This document shows, one piece after another, positions 1 through 11,469 of a DNA stretch of 64,000 nt. The position numbers were made by a program, and so were the translations under genes. How positions within the stretch are numbered: the first letter of the stretch is position 1; every line of letters begins with the position of its first letter. The DNA lies in the NCBI GenBank assembly GCA_030432235.1, contig JAUIHT010000001.1:124001-188000 (forward strand). Direction: 5' to 3'. The notes below the pieces were generated by a model. The model saw only the letters and a program-made list of their open reading frames with translations, was not told the origin of the DNA and searched no databases. Origin of the DNA: Verrucomicrobiia bacterium (GTDB taxonomy: Bacteria; Verrucomicrobiota; Verrucomicrobiia; Opitutales; Cerasicoccaceae).

Positions 1-1
1 G

Positions 2-844
2 GCCAACGATTACAAGTACAACGACTTCGCGCACTTCGAGGAGCACCTGCTCGGCCTGGCTTTCCAGTGGTACACTTCGCCCGAGAAGTACCACGAGGCG
101 GCAAAGGCCATCTTCGCGGCCCACGTCGCTGCCGGCGTGCGCTATGTCGAAACCAGTTTCGCCAGCGGCGTGGTGGAGTTCCTCGGGCTCGATGGCAAAG
201 CCGTCTGCGACGCCATCGTTGCGGCCAAGCCCCCGGAGTTGGAGCTACGGGTCTTCATGGGTATCCACCACAGCGGGTTCATCCCCGCCATGCTACCCAT
301 CATCGAGAAGTCACTGACCTGGAAAAATCTCACGGGACTGGACCTTCACGGTACCGAGACCCTGCCCATCGATCCAATCACGCCACGCATCTGGCAGGAG
401 GCCCGCGACGCCGGCAAAGTCACCAAGGCACACGCGGGTGAGTTCTGCGGGCCGGACTTCGTTCGCTATGTCATGGACGAGCTCGGCATCACGCGTATTC
501 AGCACGGTGTGCGCGCCGCGGAGGATCCCTTCCTCCCCAAGGAGCTGGCCGAGAGGGGCGTCATTCTGGATGTGTGCCCGATCAGCAACCATAAGCTCGT
601 TCCCGGCATCCGCCTGGAGAATCATCCCATCCGCGCGCTCTTCGACGCCGGGGTCAAGGTGACGATCAGTACGGACGACCCGTTGACCTTTGGTAATACC
701 ATCTCTGAGGAATACGCAGTCCTGCACGACATCACCGGCTTCTCCCGCAACGAGCTCAAACAAATCTGTCGCTACGGCCTCGAAAACGCTTTGGTGGATG
801 ACGAAACGAAAGCTGCTTGGCTGGAAGAAATGCCGAAAAACTGA
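2..844 (+). CDS. Adenosine deaminase, 5'-truncated by window edge
   Basis: The open frame runs in from the left edge, so the start codon and the N-terminal metal-binding HxH segment lie outside the window. What is visible is the C-terminal three quarters of an adenosine/AMP deaminase TIM barrel, which hydrolyses adenosine to inosine and ammonia in purine salvage. Recognisable family motifs, in order, are KAHAGE (zinc and catalytic Glu region), RIQHGVRA (the RIGHG-like block), LDVCPISNHKL (CPxSN block) and VTISTDDP (the metal-binding Asp-Asp pair). A GTG at 137 could be taken as a start but lies in the middle of conserved sequence, so it is rejected. The gene converges on the NamZ-like gene, with a hairpin at the stop codon. 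An adenine-deaminase-like specificity cannot be excluded. Confidence 0.9.
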   Translation, partial: ANDYKYNDFAHFEEHLLGLAFQWYTSPEKYHEAAKAIFAAHVAAGVRYVETSFASGVVEFLGLDGKAVCDAIVAAKPPELELRVFMGIHHSGFIPAMLPIIEKSLTWKNLTGLDLHGTETLPIDPITPRIWQEARDAGKVTKAHAGEFCGPDFVRYVMDELGITRIQHGVRAAEDPFLPKELAERGVILDVCPISNHKLVPGIRLENHPIRALFDAGVKVTISTDDPLTFGNTISEEYAVLHDITGFSRNELKQICRYGLENALVDDETKAAWLEEMPKN

Positions 845-874
845 AAGGCACCCGATTTCAGCCTTTCCGTTTTT
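843..874 (+). terminator. Rho-independent terminator of the adenosine deaminase gene
   Basis: A 7-bp stem, GAAAGGC paired with GCCTTTC (843-849 with 861-867), is followed by CG and a run of T. The stem overlaps the stop codon of the upstream gene. Confidence 0.65.
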
Positions 875-882
875 GGCGCTTG

Positions 883-2130
883 CTACTGATACATCCAAAA
901 GGGCTTGCAGCTTTCCTGGAAAGCCTGGGCCTCGGCGGACCATTGTTTGACAAACCTTTCGACATGGGCGGTCTTGCCGCGGCCGGAGATTTCCGTCCAC
1001 CAGCGCTCCGAGCCGACGTGCTTGTTGAAAAGCAGCTTCTGCTGGTCGCTGGCATCCCGGAAGGGGTTTTCGGGATATTCGAACTGGCAGGCCAGGCGCA
1101 TCATCTGGAAGGACAACTCGGTGGGCAGGAGGATGTCCCAATTTTCCACAACGACGTACACGCCGCGGTAGTCGCGACCATTTTTGTCGATACCGCGCAC
1201 CGGTTGGAACTTTAGGCCGGCAATGCCTTGAGAATCCAGAATGCGTGCCAGCGCTTGCGGTTCCTTGCCTGGGTAGGTGATGAGGCGAAAAGGGAACGGT
1301 GTTCCGTAGCCGTGGCGAAAGTCACCGAGCTGGCAGCCGAGTCCGGTCATGGCGTAGCCGAGGACGGCGGAGAGGTCGGGGATGGCGGGCGAGGTTGGCA
1401 CCCAGCGCAGTCCGGTGTCGGGCCAGCGCATGTTGCGTTGCCAGCCTTTCATGGGGACGACGTAAAGTTTGCCGTCGCGGCGCTGTTTGTCAGAGACCTC
1501 CAGCCAGCCGGGCACCAGCTTGGACATCTTGGCCAGCTCGCCGATGGTCAGCCCGTGCACGTAGGGAACGCGGAAGGCGCCCACGTAGGACATCAGGTGA
1601 GTATCCAGTGGCGGGCCGTCCACTTTTAGCCCACCGAGAGGATTGGGGCGGTCGAGGACCATGACCGGGATGCCGGCCTTGAAGCAGCCCTCAATGGTCT
1701 TTTTCATCGCACTGACGTAGGTGTAGCTGCGCACGCCGATGTCCTGCAGGTCGATGACCATGATGTCGATGGGCTTGAGCATCTCGGGTGTCGGTTCGCG
1801 CGTCGGCCCGTAAAGTGAATAGACGGGCAGCCCGGTGCGCGGGTGGATGCCGCTGGCCACGTATTTCTCTGCCTTCGCCGTACCGTCCACGCCGTGCTCG
1901 GGCCCGTAGAGAGCCACGAGGTTGACGTTGGGCGCATTGCGCAGCACATCGATGGTGGGTACGCCCTCGCCATTAACCCCTGCGGCGTGCGTCAGCAACC
2001 CGACCCTGAAACCCGCGAGAGGCTTGAAGTCCATCTGCTCCAGCACATCGATACCGAGCAGGACTTTGGCCGTGGCCGTGTTTGTCAGGGCGGCAAGGAA
2101 GAGCAGGCAGAAAAGGAAAGCGTGGCGCAT
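883..2130 (-). CDS. DUF1343 / NamZ-type exo-beta-N-acetylmuramidase, exported
   Basis: A 415-residue protein with an N-terminal signal peptide (hydrophobic residues about 4-20, ending in TATA), followed by a full-length DUF1343 domain. Characterised members of this family (NamZ of Bacillus) remove terminal N-acetylmuramic acid from peptidoglycan fragments, so a role in cell-wall recycling or turnover outside the cytoplasm is the likely one. Family features visible here are the LLTHAAGVNGEG segment near residue 45, LYGPEHGVDG near 75, the VIDLQDIGVRSYTY block near 128, and VLDRPNPLGG near 157. The start is an ATG directly before a typical signal peptide. It reads toward the adenosine deaminase gene and has no obvious operon partner. 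Substrate specificity is inferred from the family. Confidence 0.88.
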   Translation of the reverse strand: MRHAFLFCLLFLAALTNTATAKVLLGIDVLEQMDFKPLAGFRVGLLTHAAGVNGEGVPTIDVLRNAPNVNLVALYGPEHGVDGTAKAEKYVASGIHPRTGLPVYSLYGPTREPTPEMLKPIDIMVIDLQDIGVRSYTYVSAMKKTIEGCFKAGIPVMVLDRPNPLGGLKVDGPPLDTHLMSYVGAFRVPYVHGLTIGELAKMSKLVPGWLEVSDKQRRDGKLYVVPMKGWQRNMRWPDTGLRWVPTSPAIPDLSAVLGYAMTGLGCQLGDFRHGYGTPFPFRLITYPGKEPQALARILDSQGIAGLKFQPVRGIDKNGRDYRGVYVVVENWDILLPTELSFQMMRLACQFEYPENPFRDASDQQKLLFNKHVGSERWWTEISGRGKTAHVERFVKQWSAEAQAFQESCKPFWMYQ

Positions 2131-2135
2131 GGAGA

Positions 2136-2247
2136 TTCGGGTTTCGGTTCTCAGTTATCAACAGTCGGTTTTCAGTTTTTCCGTACCGCAGGCTTGTACA
2201 ATCGAAATCCGGGAACCGATAACCGAAAAGCGCGAACTGAAAACGAT
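2136..2247. repeat. Degenerate inverted repeat in an intergenic gap
   Basis: Between the NamZ-like and DUF2062 genes, TTTCGGTT/TTTTCAG-type words on the left (about 2140-2180) recur in reverse complement on the right (about 2203-2245, CCGATAACCGAAAAG and GAACTGAAAAC). The arms are imperfect and the order of the words is shuffled. It may be a decayed member of a dispersed intergenic repeat. Confidence 0.4.
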
Positions 2248-2253
2248 AATCAG

Positions 2254-2919
2254 CTAGGCACTGTCCTCCTGGCTGAAGGGCACGGTACGCCGTGTATCGT
2301 GATCGTGGGCGGCATCGATAGGACGCAGGGCGGGCTTGGGGTGCGTCTGCTCATAGCGCTTGGCCGCAAGCTGGTAGATGAGGCTGAGGATAAACCCGAG
2401 AAAGTAGCCGAGGATGAGCCCGCCCAGACTGATAGCGCCATAATACTGAAAGGCTTTTTTCATGCCTTCTCCGATTTTTACGCCCTGTTCGGCCTCAATA
2501 CCGCGGATGCCCTCCAGGTGCATGGCTGATGCGTCGATACTGAAAAAATTCAGGAGGAAATCGCCCACGTAGTAGTTAGCTAACCACATGGGACCGACCG
2601 TGATCGGGTTAGATACCAGCTGTAACGCGATCACGACCATGAGGTTGCAGCGGAAAAGCATAGCCAATAGCAAGCCTGTGCCAAACTGAATGCCGTAAAG
2701 AGGCAGAAAGGTGAGAATGCTGCCTACGTAAAGGGCGATAATAATCTCCTCACGCTTGAAGGACCACAGGTAGCTGCGCTTGCGGGCGGTCTCGGCGAAC
2801 CACTTCAGCACCGGGTAGTTATGTAAGGTGGCGCGACGCGGCAGCGGACGCATCCAGCGTTTCACGCGGCGGATGCGCTCGAAATACTTTTCACGCTGAA
2901 CGTCCCCAGGTTTGAACAT
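2254..2919 (-). CDS. DUF2062 membrane protein
   Basis: A 221-residue protein. A basic N-terminal part (residues 1-55) leads into a DUF2062 domain with two or three hydrophobic stretches: about 58-90 (with the typical IALYVGSILTFLPLYG-like segment), 92-120 (LVSNPITVGPMW, the most conserved family motif), and a final helix near 165-190. DUF2062 proteins are small inner-membrane proteins of unknown activity, sometimes fused to glycosyltransferases. It is transcribed in the same direction as metH, 61 bp downstream, and may be a distal gene of that operon. The ATG start agrees with the charged N-terminus; no better start exists. The family call is secure, the function is not known. Confidence 0.85.
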   Translation of the reverse strand: MFKPGDVQREKYFERIRRVKRWMRPLPRRATLHNYPVLKWFAETARKRSYLWSFKREEIIIALYVGSILTFLPLYGIQFGTGLLLAMLFRCNLMVVIALQLVSNPITVGPMWLANYYVGDFLLNFFSIDASAMHLEGIRGIEAEQGVKIGEGMKKAFQYYGAISLGGLILGYFLGFILSLIYQLAAKRYEQTHPKPALRPIDAAHDHDTRRTVPFSQEDSA

Positions 2920-2980
2920 GACAACAAAACATCAGACCCTGACATTGTTGCCGCGTTCCCGCGAGTTTTTTCCGCGAGAG

Positions 2981-5656
<2,676 letters not shown>

Positions 5657-5673
5657 TGGAAAATAGAAGAAAA

Positions 5674-6753
5674 TTAACCGACGACGAGCGGTTCGAGGCC
5701 GCTGAGGCGTAGGGCGGGTTTGATGTCGTGGAGCTTGCGGGGCTTGAATTGCGAGAGCACCTCGCGAATCTTAGCGATGTGGTCCGGGGTGGTGCCGCAG
5801 CAGCCGCCGACCAGGTTGACCAGGCCGTCCGTGGCAAAGCTTTGCAGGGAGCCGGCGGTGTCCGAAGGGCCTTCCGGGTAGCCGGTGGGGGAGAGCGGGT
5901 CGGGCAGACCGGCGTTGGGGTAGCACGACACGTAGCAGTCGGTGATATTGGCCAGTTCCTCGATGTATGGGCGCATCAAATCGGCCCCGAGCGCGCAGTT
6001 CATACCGACGCTGAGCGGGCGGGCGTGGCGGACGCTGTTCCAGAAGGCCTCCGTGGTCTGGCCGGAGAGGGTGCGGCCGGACTGGTCCGTGATGGTGCCG
6101 GAGATGAGCACGGGCGGGTGCTCCTTGGCTTCTTCCAACAGCTCGTCGATGGCGAAGATGGCGGCCTTGGCATTGAGGGTATCGAAGATGGTCTCGATGA
6201 GGAGCACGTCCGCGCCGCCGTCGATGAGCCCACGGGCCTGCTCCTGATAGGCGGCACCCAGCTCCTCAAAAGTGACGTTGCGGAACTCCGGCCGGTTGAC
6301 GTCGGGCGAGAGGGAGGCGGTGCGGTTGGTCGGTCCCAACGCTCCGGCGACGAAGCACTCGCGGCTTTCCTCCTTGGCGACGATGTCGGCGGCTTCGCGG
6401 GCCAGCTTGGCCGATTCGACGTTCAACTCGTAGGCCAACGATTCCAGACCATAGTCGGCCTGCGCAATGGTGGTGGCGGAGAAAGTGTTGGTCTCGACGA
6501 TGTCCGAGCCGGCACGATAGTAGGCCAGGTGGATGTCGCGAATGATGTCGGGACGCGTCAGGGTCAGCAGGTCGTTGTTGCCCTTGAGGTCGCTCGGGTG
6601 GTCCTTGAATCGTTCCCCGCGAAAGTCCTCTTCGCAGAGTTTGTGGCGCTGAATCATGGTGCCCATGGCGCCGTCGAGGAAGACAATGCGCTCATTGAGC
6701 AAGGCTACCAGGCGCTTGCCGGTGGCGGTGTATTGATTCACGGGTATTTTCAT
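5674..6753 (-). CDS. metH: Methionine synthase, N-terminal homocysteine-binding subunit
   Basis: A 359-residue homocysteine methyltransferase (S-methyl_trans) domain. It corresponds to the first module of MetH, which binds homocysteine through a zinc ion. The zinc ligands are visible: Cys253 in GMNCALG and the pair Cys318-Cys319 in GGCCGTTP, very close to the spacing in single-chain MetH. The DGAMGTMIQ motif lies near the N-terminus, and the protein ends just after the domain. The start is set at the ATG at 6753; an upstream in-frame TTG at 6789 adds 12 weakly convincing residues. It lies 17 bp upstream of the second metH gene and the two are surely co-transcribed. The divergent upstream gap is under 90 bp, too short for a cobalamin or SAM riboswitch. 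Confidence 0.95.
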   Translation of the reverse strand: MKIPVNQYTATGKRLVALLNERIVFLDGAMGTMIQRHKLCEEDFRGERFKDHPSDLKGNNDLLTLTRPDIIRDIHLAYYRAGSDIVETNTFSATTIAQADYGLESLAYELNVESAKLAREAADIVAKEESRECFVAGALGPTNRTASLSPDVNRPEFRNVTFEELGAAYQEQARGLIDGGADVLLIETIFDTLNAKAAIFAIDELLEEAKEHPPVLISGTITDQSGRTLSGQTTEAFWNSVRHARPLSVGMNCALGADLMRPYIEELANITDCYVSCYPNAGLPDPLSPTGYPEGPSDTAGSLQSFATDGLVNLVGGCCGTTPDHIAKIREVLSQFKPRKLHDIKPALRLSGLEPLVVG

Positions 6754-6840
6754 CCCATCAACGTATCCTGATTTGTTGATATGTTGCAAGTGCCAAATCG
6801 TGCTTTTTACCGCTTCTGGAATTGCCTAGTGAGTTGGGCC

Positions 6841-7197
6841 ATGAAAGCCATTTTGCTTACCGTCGTTCTTCTCATCCTCTCCAATACCTTCATGACCTTT
6901 GCCTGGTATGGTCATTTGAAGAATCTTGCGCACAAGCCGCTCATCGTCGCGATCCTGGTCAGCTGGGGTATCGCGTTTTTTGAGTATCTGCTACAGGTGC
7001 CCGCGAACCGCATAGGGTTCACCACGCTGTCGTTGGGTCAGTTGAAAATCCTTCAGGAAATCATTACTCTGTCGGTTTTCGTGCCCTTCGCCCTCATTTA
7101 CATGAAGCAGCCACTCAAGCTGGACTTCCTCTGGGCCGGCCTTTGCATGGTTGGCGCGGCGTATTTCATCTTTAGAAACGGGACAGCGGCCTCATGA
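6841..7197 (+). CDS. DUF486 / DMT-like small membrane protein
   Basis: A 118-residue, four-helix membrane protein resembling DUF486 members of the drug/metabolite transporter superfamily. Hydrophobic segments lie at about 4-22, 34-50, 66-85 and 92-112, and the family-like YLLQVPANRIGF motif falls between helices 2 and 3. An open frame begins at 6781, but the ATG at 6841 directly precedes the first helix and gives the usual family length, so it is preferred. The stop overlaps the start of the next gene by 4 bp (ATGA), indicating translational coupling. The transported substrate is unknown. The gene diverges from metH. Confidence 0.85.
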   Translation: MKAILLTVVLLILSNTFMTFAWYGHLKNLAHKPLIVAILVSWGIAFFEYLLQVPANRIGFTTLSLGQLKILQEIITLSVFVPFALIYMKQPLKLDFLWAGLCMVGAAYFIFRNGTAAS

Positions 7198-7898
7198 GCG
7201 ACACGGGAAATCAAAATGTCCACTTCGAGCGAGTAGCTTTCTACGGAAGGCGCTGGGCGGACTACATGGGGTTCCTGCATCTGGACGAGGCCATGCTGGC
7301 CGGAAAGCGAGTGCTGGATGTCGCCGCTGGCACGTCCAGCTTTGCCGTCGAGGCGGCCGAGAGGGGCGTCGAGGTCTCCGCCATCGATCCGCTCTATGCC
7401 CTTGAGCCGGACGCCGCCAGGGTCCGCGCGGAGGAGGACTTCGCCATGGTGATGCAGGCCATCGTGGACAAGCCCGACTACCTGGCGAACACCACCTATG
7501 CGACGCTGGAAGACTTGAAGGCAGCGCGTTGGGCCGCCGCGGAGCGTTTTTTGATCGATTATCGTGAGCAATGGGGCGAGGCGCGATACCGTCCATTATC
7601 ACTGCCGGAGTTGCCCTTTGCGGATGGCGAGTTTGACTACGCTTTCTGCGGGCATTTCCTTTTCCTCTTCGCCGACCGCCTGGAGCACGACTTCCATCGC
7701 GATGCGCTGCTGGAGTTGTCCCGGGTCGCGAAGGAGGTGCGTGTTTATCCTCTTTTCGATACCACCGGGACCACCTATCCGCGCCTGGACAAACTGCGCG
7801 GTGAGTTGGAGGCCCGTGGGCGTCGCACTGAGAAAGTGCCCGTGAACTACTCCGTCATCAGCGGCGAATGTGCGCTACTGCGTATCACTAGGCAGTGA
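7194..7898 (+). CDS. Class I SAM-dependent methyltransferase
   Basis: A 234-residue Rossmann-fold methyltransferase. Motif I is VLDVAAGTSSFAVEAA (about residues 41-56), followed by an acidic loop with AIDP that would bind the SAM ribose. The motif IV region is LPFADGEFDYAFCGHFLFLF (about 141-160). The N-terminus (ERVAFYGRRWADYM) resembles small-molecule methyltransferases. It is translationally coupled to the DUF486 membrane protein (4-bp overlap), so the two products probably act together, but nothing in the sequence reveals the substrate. It converges on the CE7 esterase gene with a 14-bp gap. Confidence 0.82.
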   Translation: MSDTGNQNVHFERVAFYGRRWADYMGFLHLDEAMLAGKRVLDVAAGTSSFAVEAAERGVEVSAIDPLYALEPDAARVRAEEDFAMVMQAIVDKPDYLANTTYATLEDLKAARWAAAERFLIDYREQWGEARYRPLSLPELPFADGEFDYAFCGHFLFLFADRLEHDFHRDALLELSRVAKEVRVYPLFDTTGTTYPRLDKLRGELEARGRRTEKVPVNYSVISGECALLRITRQ

Positions 7899-7912
7899 AC
7901 GCTCGGGCATCG

Positions 7913-8881
7913 TCAACTTACCCAGTCGGCGAAGAAACTGTATTCTTTGTCGGTCCAGGTAGGCAGGCCTTCGTGGCCGTGATCGTAGAAGATGGCACAG
8001 TCCTTTTCGGCTTCTATCTTGTTGTAGGCGGCAAACTGAGTCGAGGGCGGGCAAATCTTGTCCATCAGCGTGATCGCCATGTAGGTCTTCGCCTTGATGC
8101 GTGGGGCCAGGTGCTGGACGTCGATATAGCCGAGATTGTGGAAAATCTCGCTTTCGCGCTCGTGCAGGGGGTCTTGCTGGCGGAAGAAATCGCGCAGCTC
8201 CTGATAGGCGTTCTCGGCGAGGTCCATCTGCCAGACGCGGTAGTAGTCCGACAAGAAGGGGAACATGGGGGCACAGCGGGCGATGCGCGGCTCAAGGGAG
8301 GCGCAGGCGAGGGTCAGCCCGCCGCCCTGACTGCCACCCAGAGCACCGACCCGCTCGGGGTCGACCTCCGGCATGTCCAGGACGAGACCGGCAAGCTGTG
8401 CGGTGTCGAGGAACATGGCCCGATAGGAAAGCTTTTCGGGGCCTTCGCGCAGACCGCGGATGATGTGTCCGCGCAGTGTGCTGAGCTTGGCCGAGTAGGG
8501 ATCCTCGGAGAGCCCGGCCTGGCCGCGGCAATCCAGCGCGGCCACCACAAAGCCCGACGCGGCCCACTTCAGATAATCACTCCAGGGGCCGCTGGCGCCG
8601 GTGTAGCCGTGGAAAATGCAGAGGCCTGGGCAGCTCTTGGGTTTGGCGTTCTTGGGGACGAGCAGCTTGGCGTAGACGCGTGCACCGCCGACTCCGGTAA
8701 AACGAAAGTGGTAACAATCCGCCACCGGCGTTTTGAACTCAGCTTCGATGCGCTCCGGCTGTGCGTCGACCGAGCGCATCTCCTCAAGTGCACGGTCCCA
8801 AAAGGCGTCGAAGTCACCGGGGCGCGGGTTTTGGCCCTGGTAGGTTTTGAGTTTTTCAAGCGGGTAATCGAATGCGGGCAT
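7913..8881 (-). CDS. CE7 acetyl xylan esterase / cephalosporin-C deacetylase
   Basis: A 322-residue alpha/beta hydrolase of carbohydrate esterase family 7, the usual length for the family. These intracellular enzymes remove acetyl groups from xylo-oligosaccharides and other small acetylated compounds. The catalytic triad is readable: the Ser of GGSQGGG, the Asp of LMDKICPPST and the His of YDHGHEGLP. The oxyanion-side RGQ motif (DCRGQAG) is also present. No signal peptide is seen, consistent with cytoplasmic deacetylation of imported oligosaccharides. Monocistronic. It fits the arabinose operon and the large cellulase/chitinase gene elsewhere in the window as part of polysaccharide use, although it is not linked to them. 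Confidence 0.92.
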   Translation of the reverse strand: MPAFDYPLEKLKTYQGQNPRPGDFDAFWDRALEEMRSVDAQPERIEAEFKTPVADCYHFRFTGVGGARVYAKLLVPKNAKPKSCPGLCIFHGYTGASGPWSDYLKWAASGFVVAALDCRGQAGLSEDPYSAKLSTLRGHIIRGLREGPEKLSYRAMFLDTAQLAGLVLDMPEVDPERVGALGGSQGGGLTLACASLEPRIARCAPMFPFLSDYYRVWQMDLAENAYQELRDFFRQQDPLHERESEIFHNLGYIDVQHLAPRIKAKTYMAITLMDKICPPSTQFAAYNKIEAEKDCAIFYDHGHEGLPTWTDKEYSFFADWVS

Positions 8882-9034
8882 AGGCTTCTACAAATGAAAT
8901 TCCTCGCAGGGAATGCGATGCAAAAATGGGCGAATTTTAGGGCACTTTGGTTAACCTCGTCTCATGAGAGGTTAATCGAAGCGCAATTTTTACATGCTTG
9001 CCCCGTGGCGGATTCGTGTGTCTGTTCAACGACT

Positions 9035-10399
9035 TTGCTGAAGCCATTTTTCCAGATTCTATTTTTCAGCCTTTCGTTGACCGTTGTGGCAGCGCCACGG
9101 CACGCTCGCGAAGCCATGGCCGGGGACACGCAGTTCAGCTCTGGGTTCGAACGCCTGCTCGACTCTGTGGTGCGCCTGGACGTGTGGGAGACTGCCTTCG
9201 ATGCCGGGCGCGAGACGACCATCCATGGCGTCGGCAGCGGGGTCATCATGACGCCGGAGGGGCACATCCTGACCAACGCACACGTCGTCAACCCTTACGC
9301 GGAGCGCATCTGGGCGACGCTCAACAACCTAGAGCGCGTACCGGCCCGGCTGGTCGGCTGGGACCACTGGACGGACTTGGCTGTGCTCCAGCTTGATCTC
9401 CCGGCGCTGGAGGAGAAAGGCCTTGGTTTTGCCTGGGCGGAATTTGGTGACTCGGCGGAGCTCCAACCCGGCGAAACTGTGTTCGCGGTGGGTACTCCCA
9501 ACGGCCTGGCCCGCACGGTCACGCGGGGCATCATCTCGAACACCAACCGCTATTTCGAGGGTGCGCAGGTCGGGCGCGGTTTCGAGACCGGCTATTTTAA
9601 TACCTGGTTGCAGACCGACGCCGCCATCAACCCCGGTAACAGCGGCGGCCCGCTGGCCCTGTCGGACGGCAAGGTCATCGGCATCAACACGCGCAGCTAC
9701 CTGGGGGCCAACAACCTCAGCTTCGCCGTGCCTGCCAATGTCGCTCACGACGTCATGGAAATGCTCATCGCCGAGGGGCGCGTTACCCGCAGCTACACCG
9801 GTATCGTACCCGGCCCCATGCAGGACTTGGAGTCTTTTTTCGATGTGGACGTCAACCACGGCATGCTGGTGCAGAGCGTCGACCCCGGCTCTCCCGCGGC
9901 CAAGGCCGGGCTGCGCCCCAGCGACATTATTCTGGAGATTGACGGTACGTCCGTCGACGGACGTTTTCCCGAGCAGTTGCCCGCTATCCAGCGCCGCATG
10001 GCCAATCATTCGGTTGGCAGCGACATTCCATTGTCGGTTAAGCGTGGCGACGAGACCTTCCCCGTCACCGTCGTCACTGAGGAGCTTCAAAGCCGGGTAG
10101 GGCAGGAGGCGGCCTTCGAGGACTGGGGTATCAGCGTGCAGAAGGTTTCCCGGGCCATCGCCCGCGAGCAGCAGTTGGACTCCCCCGACGGCGTCGTGGT
10201 GGTTGGCATCCAGCCAGCCTTTCCTGCGGCTGAGGCGGGTATACGCCCTGGGGATATCATCACGTCGGTCAACCGCTCGCCCATCCGCAGCCTGGAGGAT
10301 TTGGAGACTGCCTACGAAGCATACGAGTTTCAGCCCGAGCGCGTCCTGATGGAAATCGACCGAGGCCATCAGTTCAGCTTCGTCGTGCTCAAGCCGTAG
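9035..10399 (+). CDS. HtrA/Deg-type serine protease with two PDZ domains
   Basis: An exported trypsin-like protease of family S1C, about 454 residues from a TTG start at 9035. The start is uncertain: the frame is open far upstream, and GTG at 9005 or ATG at 8894 are alternatives. The TTG gives a compact signal peptide ([19 protein letters not shown]) followed by a cleavage-like AAP site. With that numbering the catalytic triad is His83 (TNAHVV), Asp114 (WTDLAVL) and Ser203 (GNSGGP). Two PDZ domains follow at about 240-345 and 355-450, both with the [20 protein letters not shown] binding-loop signature. It probably acts in periplasmic protein quality control. No operon partner. Confidence 0.9.
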   Translation: MLKPFFQILFFSLSLTVVAAPRHAREAMAGDTQFSSGFERLLDSVVRLDVWETAFDAGRETTIHGVGSGVIMTPEGHILTNAHVVNPYAERIWATLNNLERVPARLVGWDHWTDLAVLQLDLPALEEKGLGFAWAEFGDSAELQPGETVFAVGTPNGLARTVTRGIISNTNRYFEGAQVGRGFETGYFNTWLQTDAAINPGNSGGPLALSDGKVIGINTRSYLGANNLSFAVPANVAHDVMEMLIAEGRVTRSYTGIVPGPMQDLESFFDVDVNHGMLVQSVDPGSPAAKAGLRPSDIILEIDGTSVDGRFPEQLPAIQRRMANHSVGSDIPLSVKRGDETFPVTVVTEELQSRVGQEAAFEDWGISVQKVSRAIAREQQLDSPDGVVVVGIQPAFPAAEAGIRPGDIITSVNRSPIRSLEDLETAYEAYEFQPERVLMEIDRGHQFSFVVLKP

Positions 10400-10404
10400 G
10401 ACGA

Positions 10405-10497
10405 ACGAGTGGCGAGGGGCAGGTGACGAGGGTCAGAATTTTGAAAAGAGCCTGTGTCCTCATTTCCATCCCGTATCGCACATCCCCCGCCACTCGT
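10405..10497. repeat. Long imperfect inverted repeat between the protease gene and rpmG
   Basis: ACGAGTGGCGAGGGG at 10405-10419 pairs with CCCCCGCCACTCGT at 10484-10497 across a loop of about 64 bases. CAGGTGACGAGG next to the left arm is partly mirrored by CCACCTGTCTCC to the right. It lacks a T tail, so it is not a simple terminator. It may be a repetitive intergenic element or a structured mRNA end. Confidence 0.5.
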
Positions 10498-10584
10498 CCA
10501 CCTGTCTCCTGCCTCGATCTTTCTGCTTGCCAAAGAGGGCAATTCTCTCCACTTTCCGCCCTTTTCACTCAACCCATTTACACC

Positions 10585-10755
10585 ATGCCCAGAGAAGTTG
10601 TCATCCTTGAATGCTCCGAAGCCCGTGGTGAAGGCAAGCCGCCTTCGCGCTATATGACCACGCGCAACCGCAAGATCCAGCAGGATAAGGTCGAGAAGAA
10701 GAAGTACAATCCGCATCTTCGCCGCCACACCCTGCACAAGGAAATCAAGAGCTAA
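10585..10755 (+). CDS. rpmG: Ribosomal protein L33 (bL33), zinc-free form
   Basis: A 56-residue basic protein matching bL33 of the large ribosomal subunit. The family core [16 protein letters not shown] (about residues 15-30) and the terminal [16 protein letters not shown] are clear. The zinc-ribbon CxxC pairs are missing; only a single Cys at position 10 remains, so this is the C-minus (zinc-independent) form. The ATG at 10585 gives the family-typical start [10 protein letters not shown]; no Shine-Dalgarno is visible. It is followed after 63 bp by the YIP1-like gene. Confidence 0.96.
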   Translation: MPREVVILECSEARGEGKPPSRYMTTRNRKIQQDKVEKKKYNPHLRRHTLHKEIKS

Positions 10756-10818
10756 TCCGCCAATCGCGGCCGCTCTTTGCGGCTTGCCGACAGGCCTTTG
10801 TCCGGCCAACCTGATCGT

Positions 10819-11469
10819 ATGGCTGCCGAGACGTTTAAGCTACGTAAATCGCCCTGGTGGACGGTTTTTTCACGACCTCGTGCCACCTTCGAGCAGATGC
10901 TGGAAGGTTATCCGGAGGCCTATAATGTCATGATGGCGATGGCAGCGGGCTTTGCGATCCTGCTGCAGTATTTGTTCAATCGGGGATTGTCCCATCACGA
11001 CCTCCCGGGGGCCATCTATCTCGAGGCCTTCATTATGGGGCCCATTTTCGGCCTACTTTGCTATTTTTTGGTTGGCTGGCTGTTCGCAGTGGTGGGCCGG
11101 CGATTCGGTGGCGTGGGCACGCCTGCACAAAACCGGATGGTATGGGCTTGGTGCTTTGTGCCTTATATCACCGGCATGATCGTCCTCTGGACACCTATGA
11201 CACTCGCGGCGATTGTCCGTGCGCAGTTTATTTACTCCCTTCCGGATTGGGCGAAACACGGTCTATTAAATCTCGAAGTCTTTTTCTACTACGCGTTTAT
11301 TCCGTTCTGGTGCTGGGCTCTGTACGTCATGCTGATTGGCTTGATGGTCGTGAATAAGTACACTTGGCGAGGCGCGATACTGACGACGGCTTTCAGCTAT
11401 GTCCTCGTTTATGCCTTTTACTGGCTCTGCTTTATGGTGTTTCATCTCATTGGGATGATGCTGACATGA
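10819..11469 (+). CDS. YIP1-family membrane protein
   Basis: A 216-residue integral membrane protein with about five hydrophobic segments (approximately residues 35-55, 65-95, 112-140, 155-180, 188-212). The short basic N-terminus ends in WWTVFSRPRATFEQMLEGYP, a motif typical of bacterial YIP1/Yip1-domain proteins. The ATG at 10819 is preferred over an in-frame ATG 14 codons earlier because conservation begins there. The stop overlaps the rlmN start (ATGA), so the two are translationally coupled. The molecular role of bacterial YIP1 proteins is unknown. Confidence 0.78.
   Translation: MAAETFKLRKSPWWTVFSRPRATFEQMLEGYPEAYNVMMAMAAGFAILLQYLFNRGLSHHDLPGAIYLEAFIMGPIFGLLCYFLVGWLFAVVGRRFGGVGTPAQNRMVWAWCFVPYITGMIVLWTPMTLAAIVRAQFIYSLPDWAKHGLLNLEVFFYYAFIPFWCWALYVMLIGLMVVNKYTWRGAILTTAFSYVLVYAFYWLCFMVFHLIGMMLT

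Noticed and set aside
6754-6840. Cobalamin or SAM riboswitch upstream of metH
   Set aside because: The divergent gap is under 90 bp, with none of the conserved boxes of either riboswitch.
7895-9034. N-terminal extension of the HtrA-type protease to an 834-residue protein
   Set aside because: The extra part overlaps the whole CE7 deacetylase gene on the other strand and has no domain; a signal peptide appears only near 9035.
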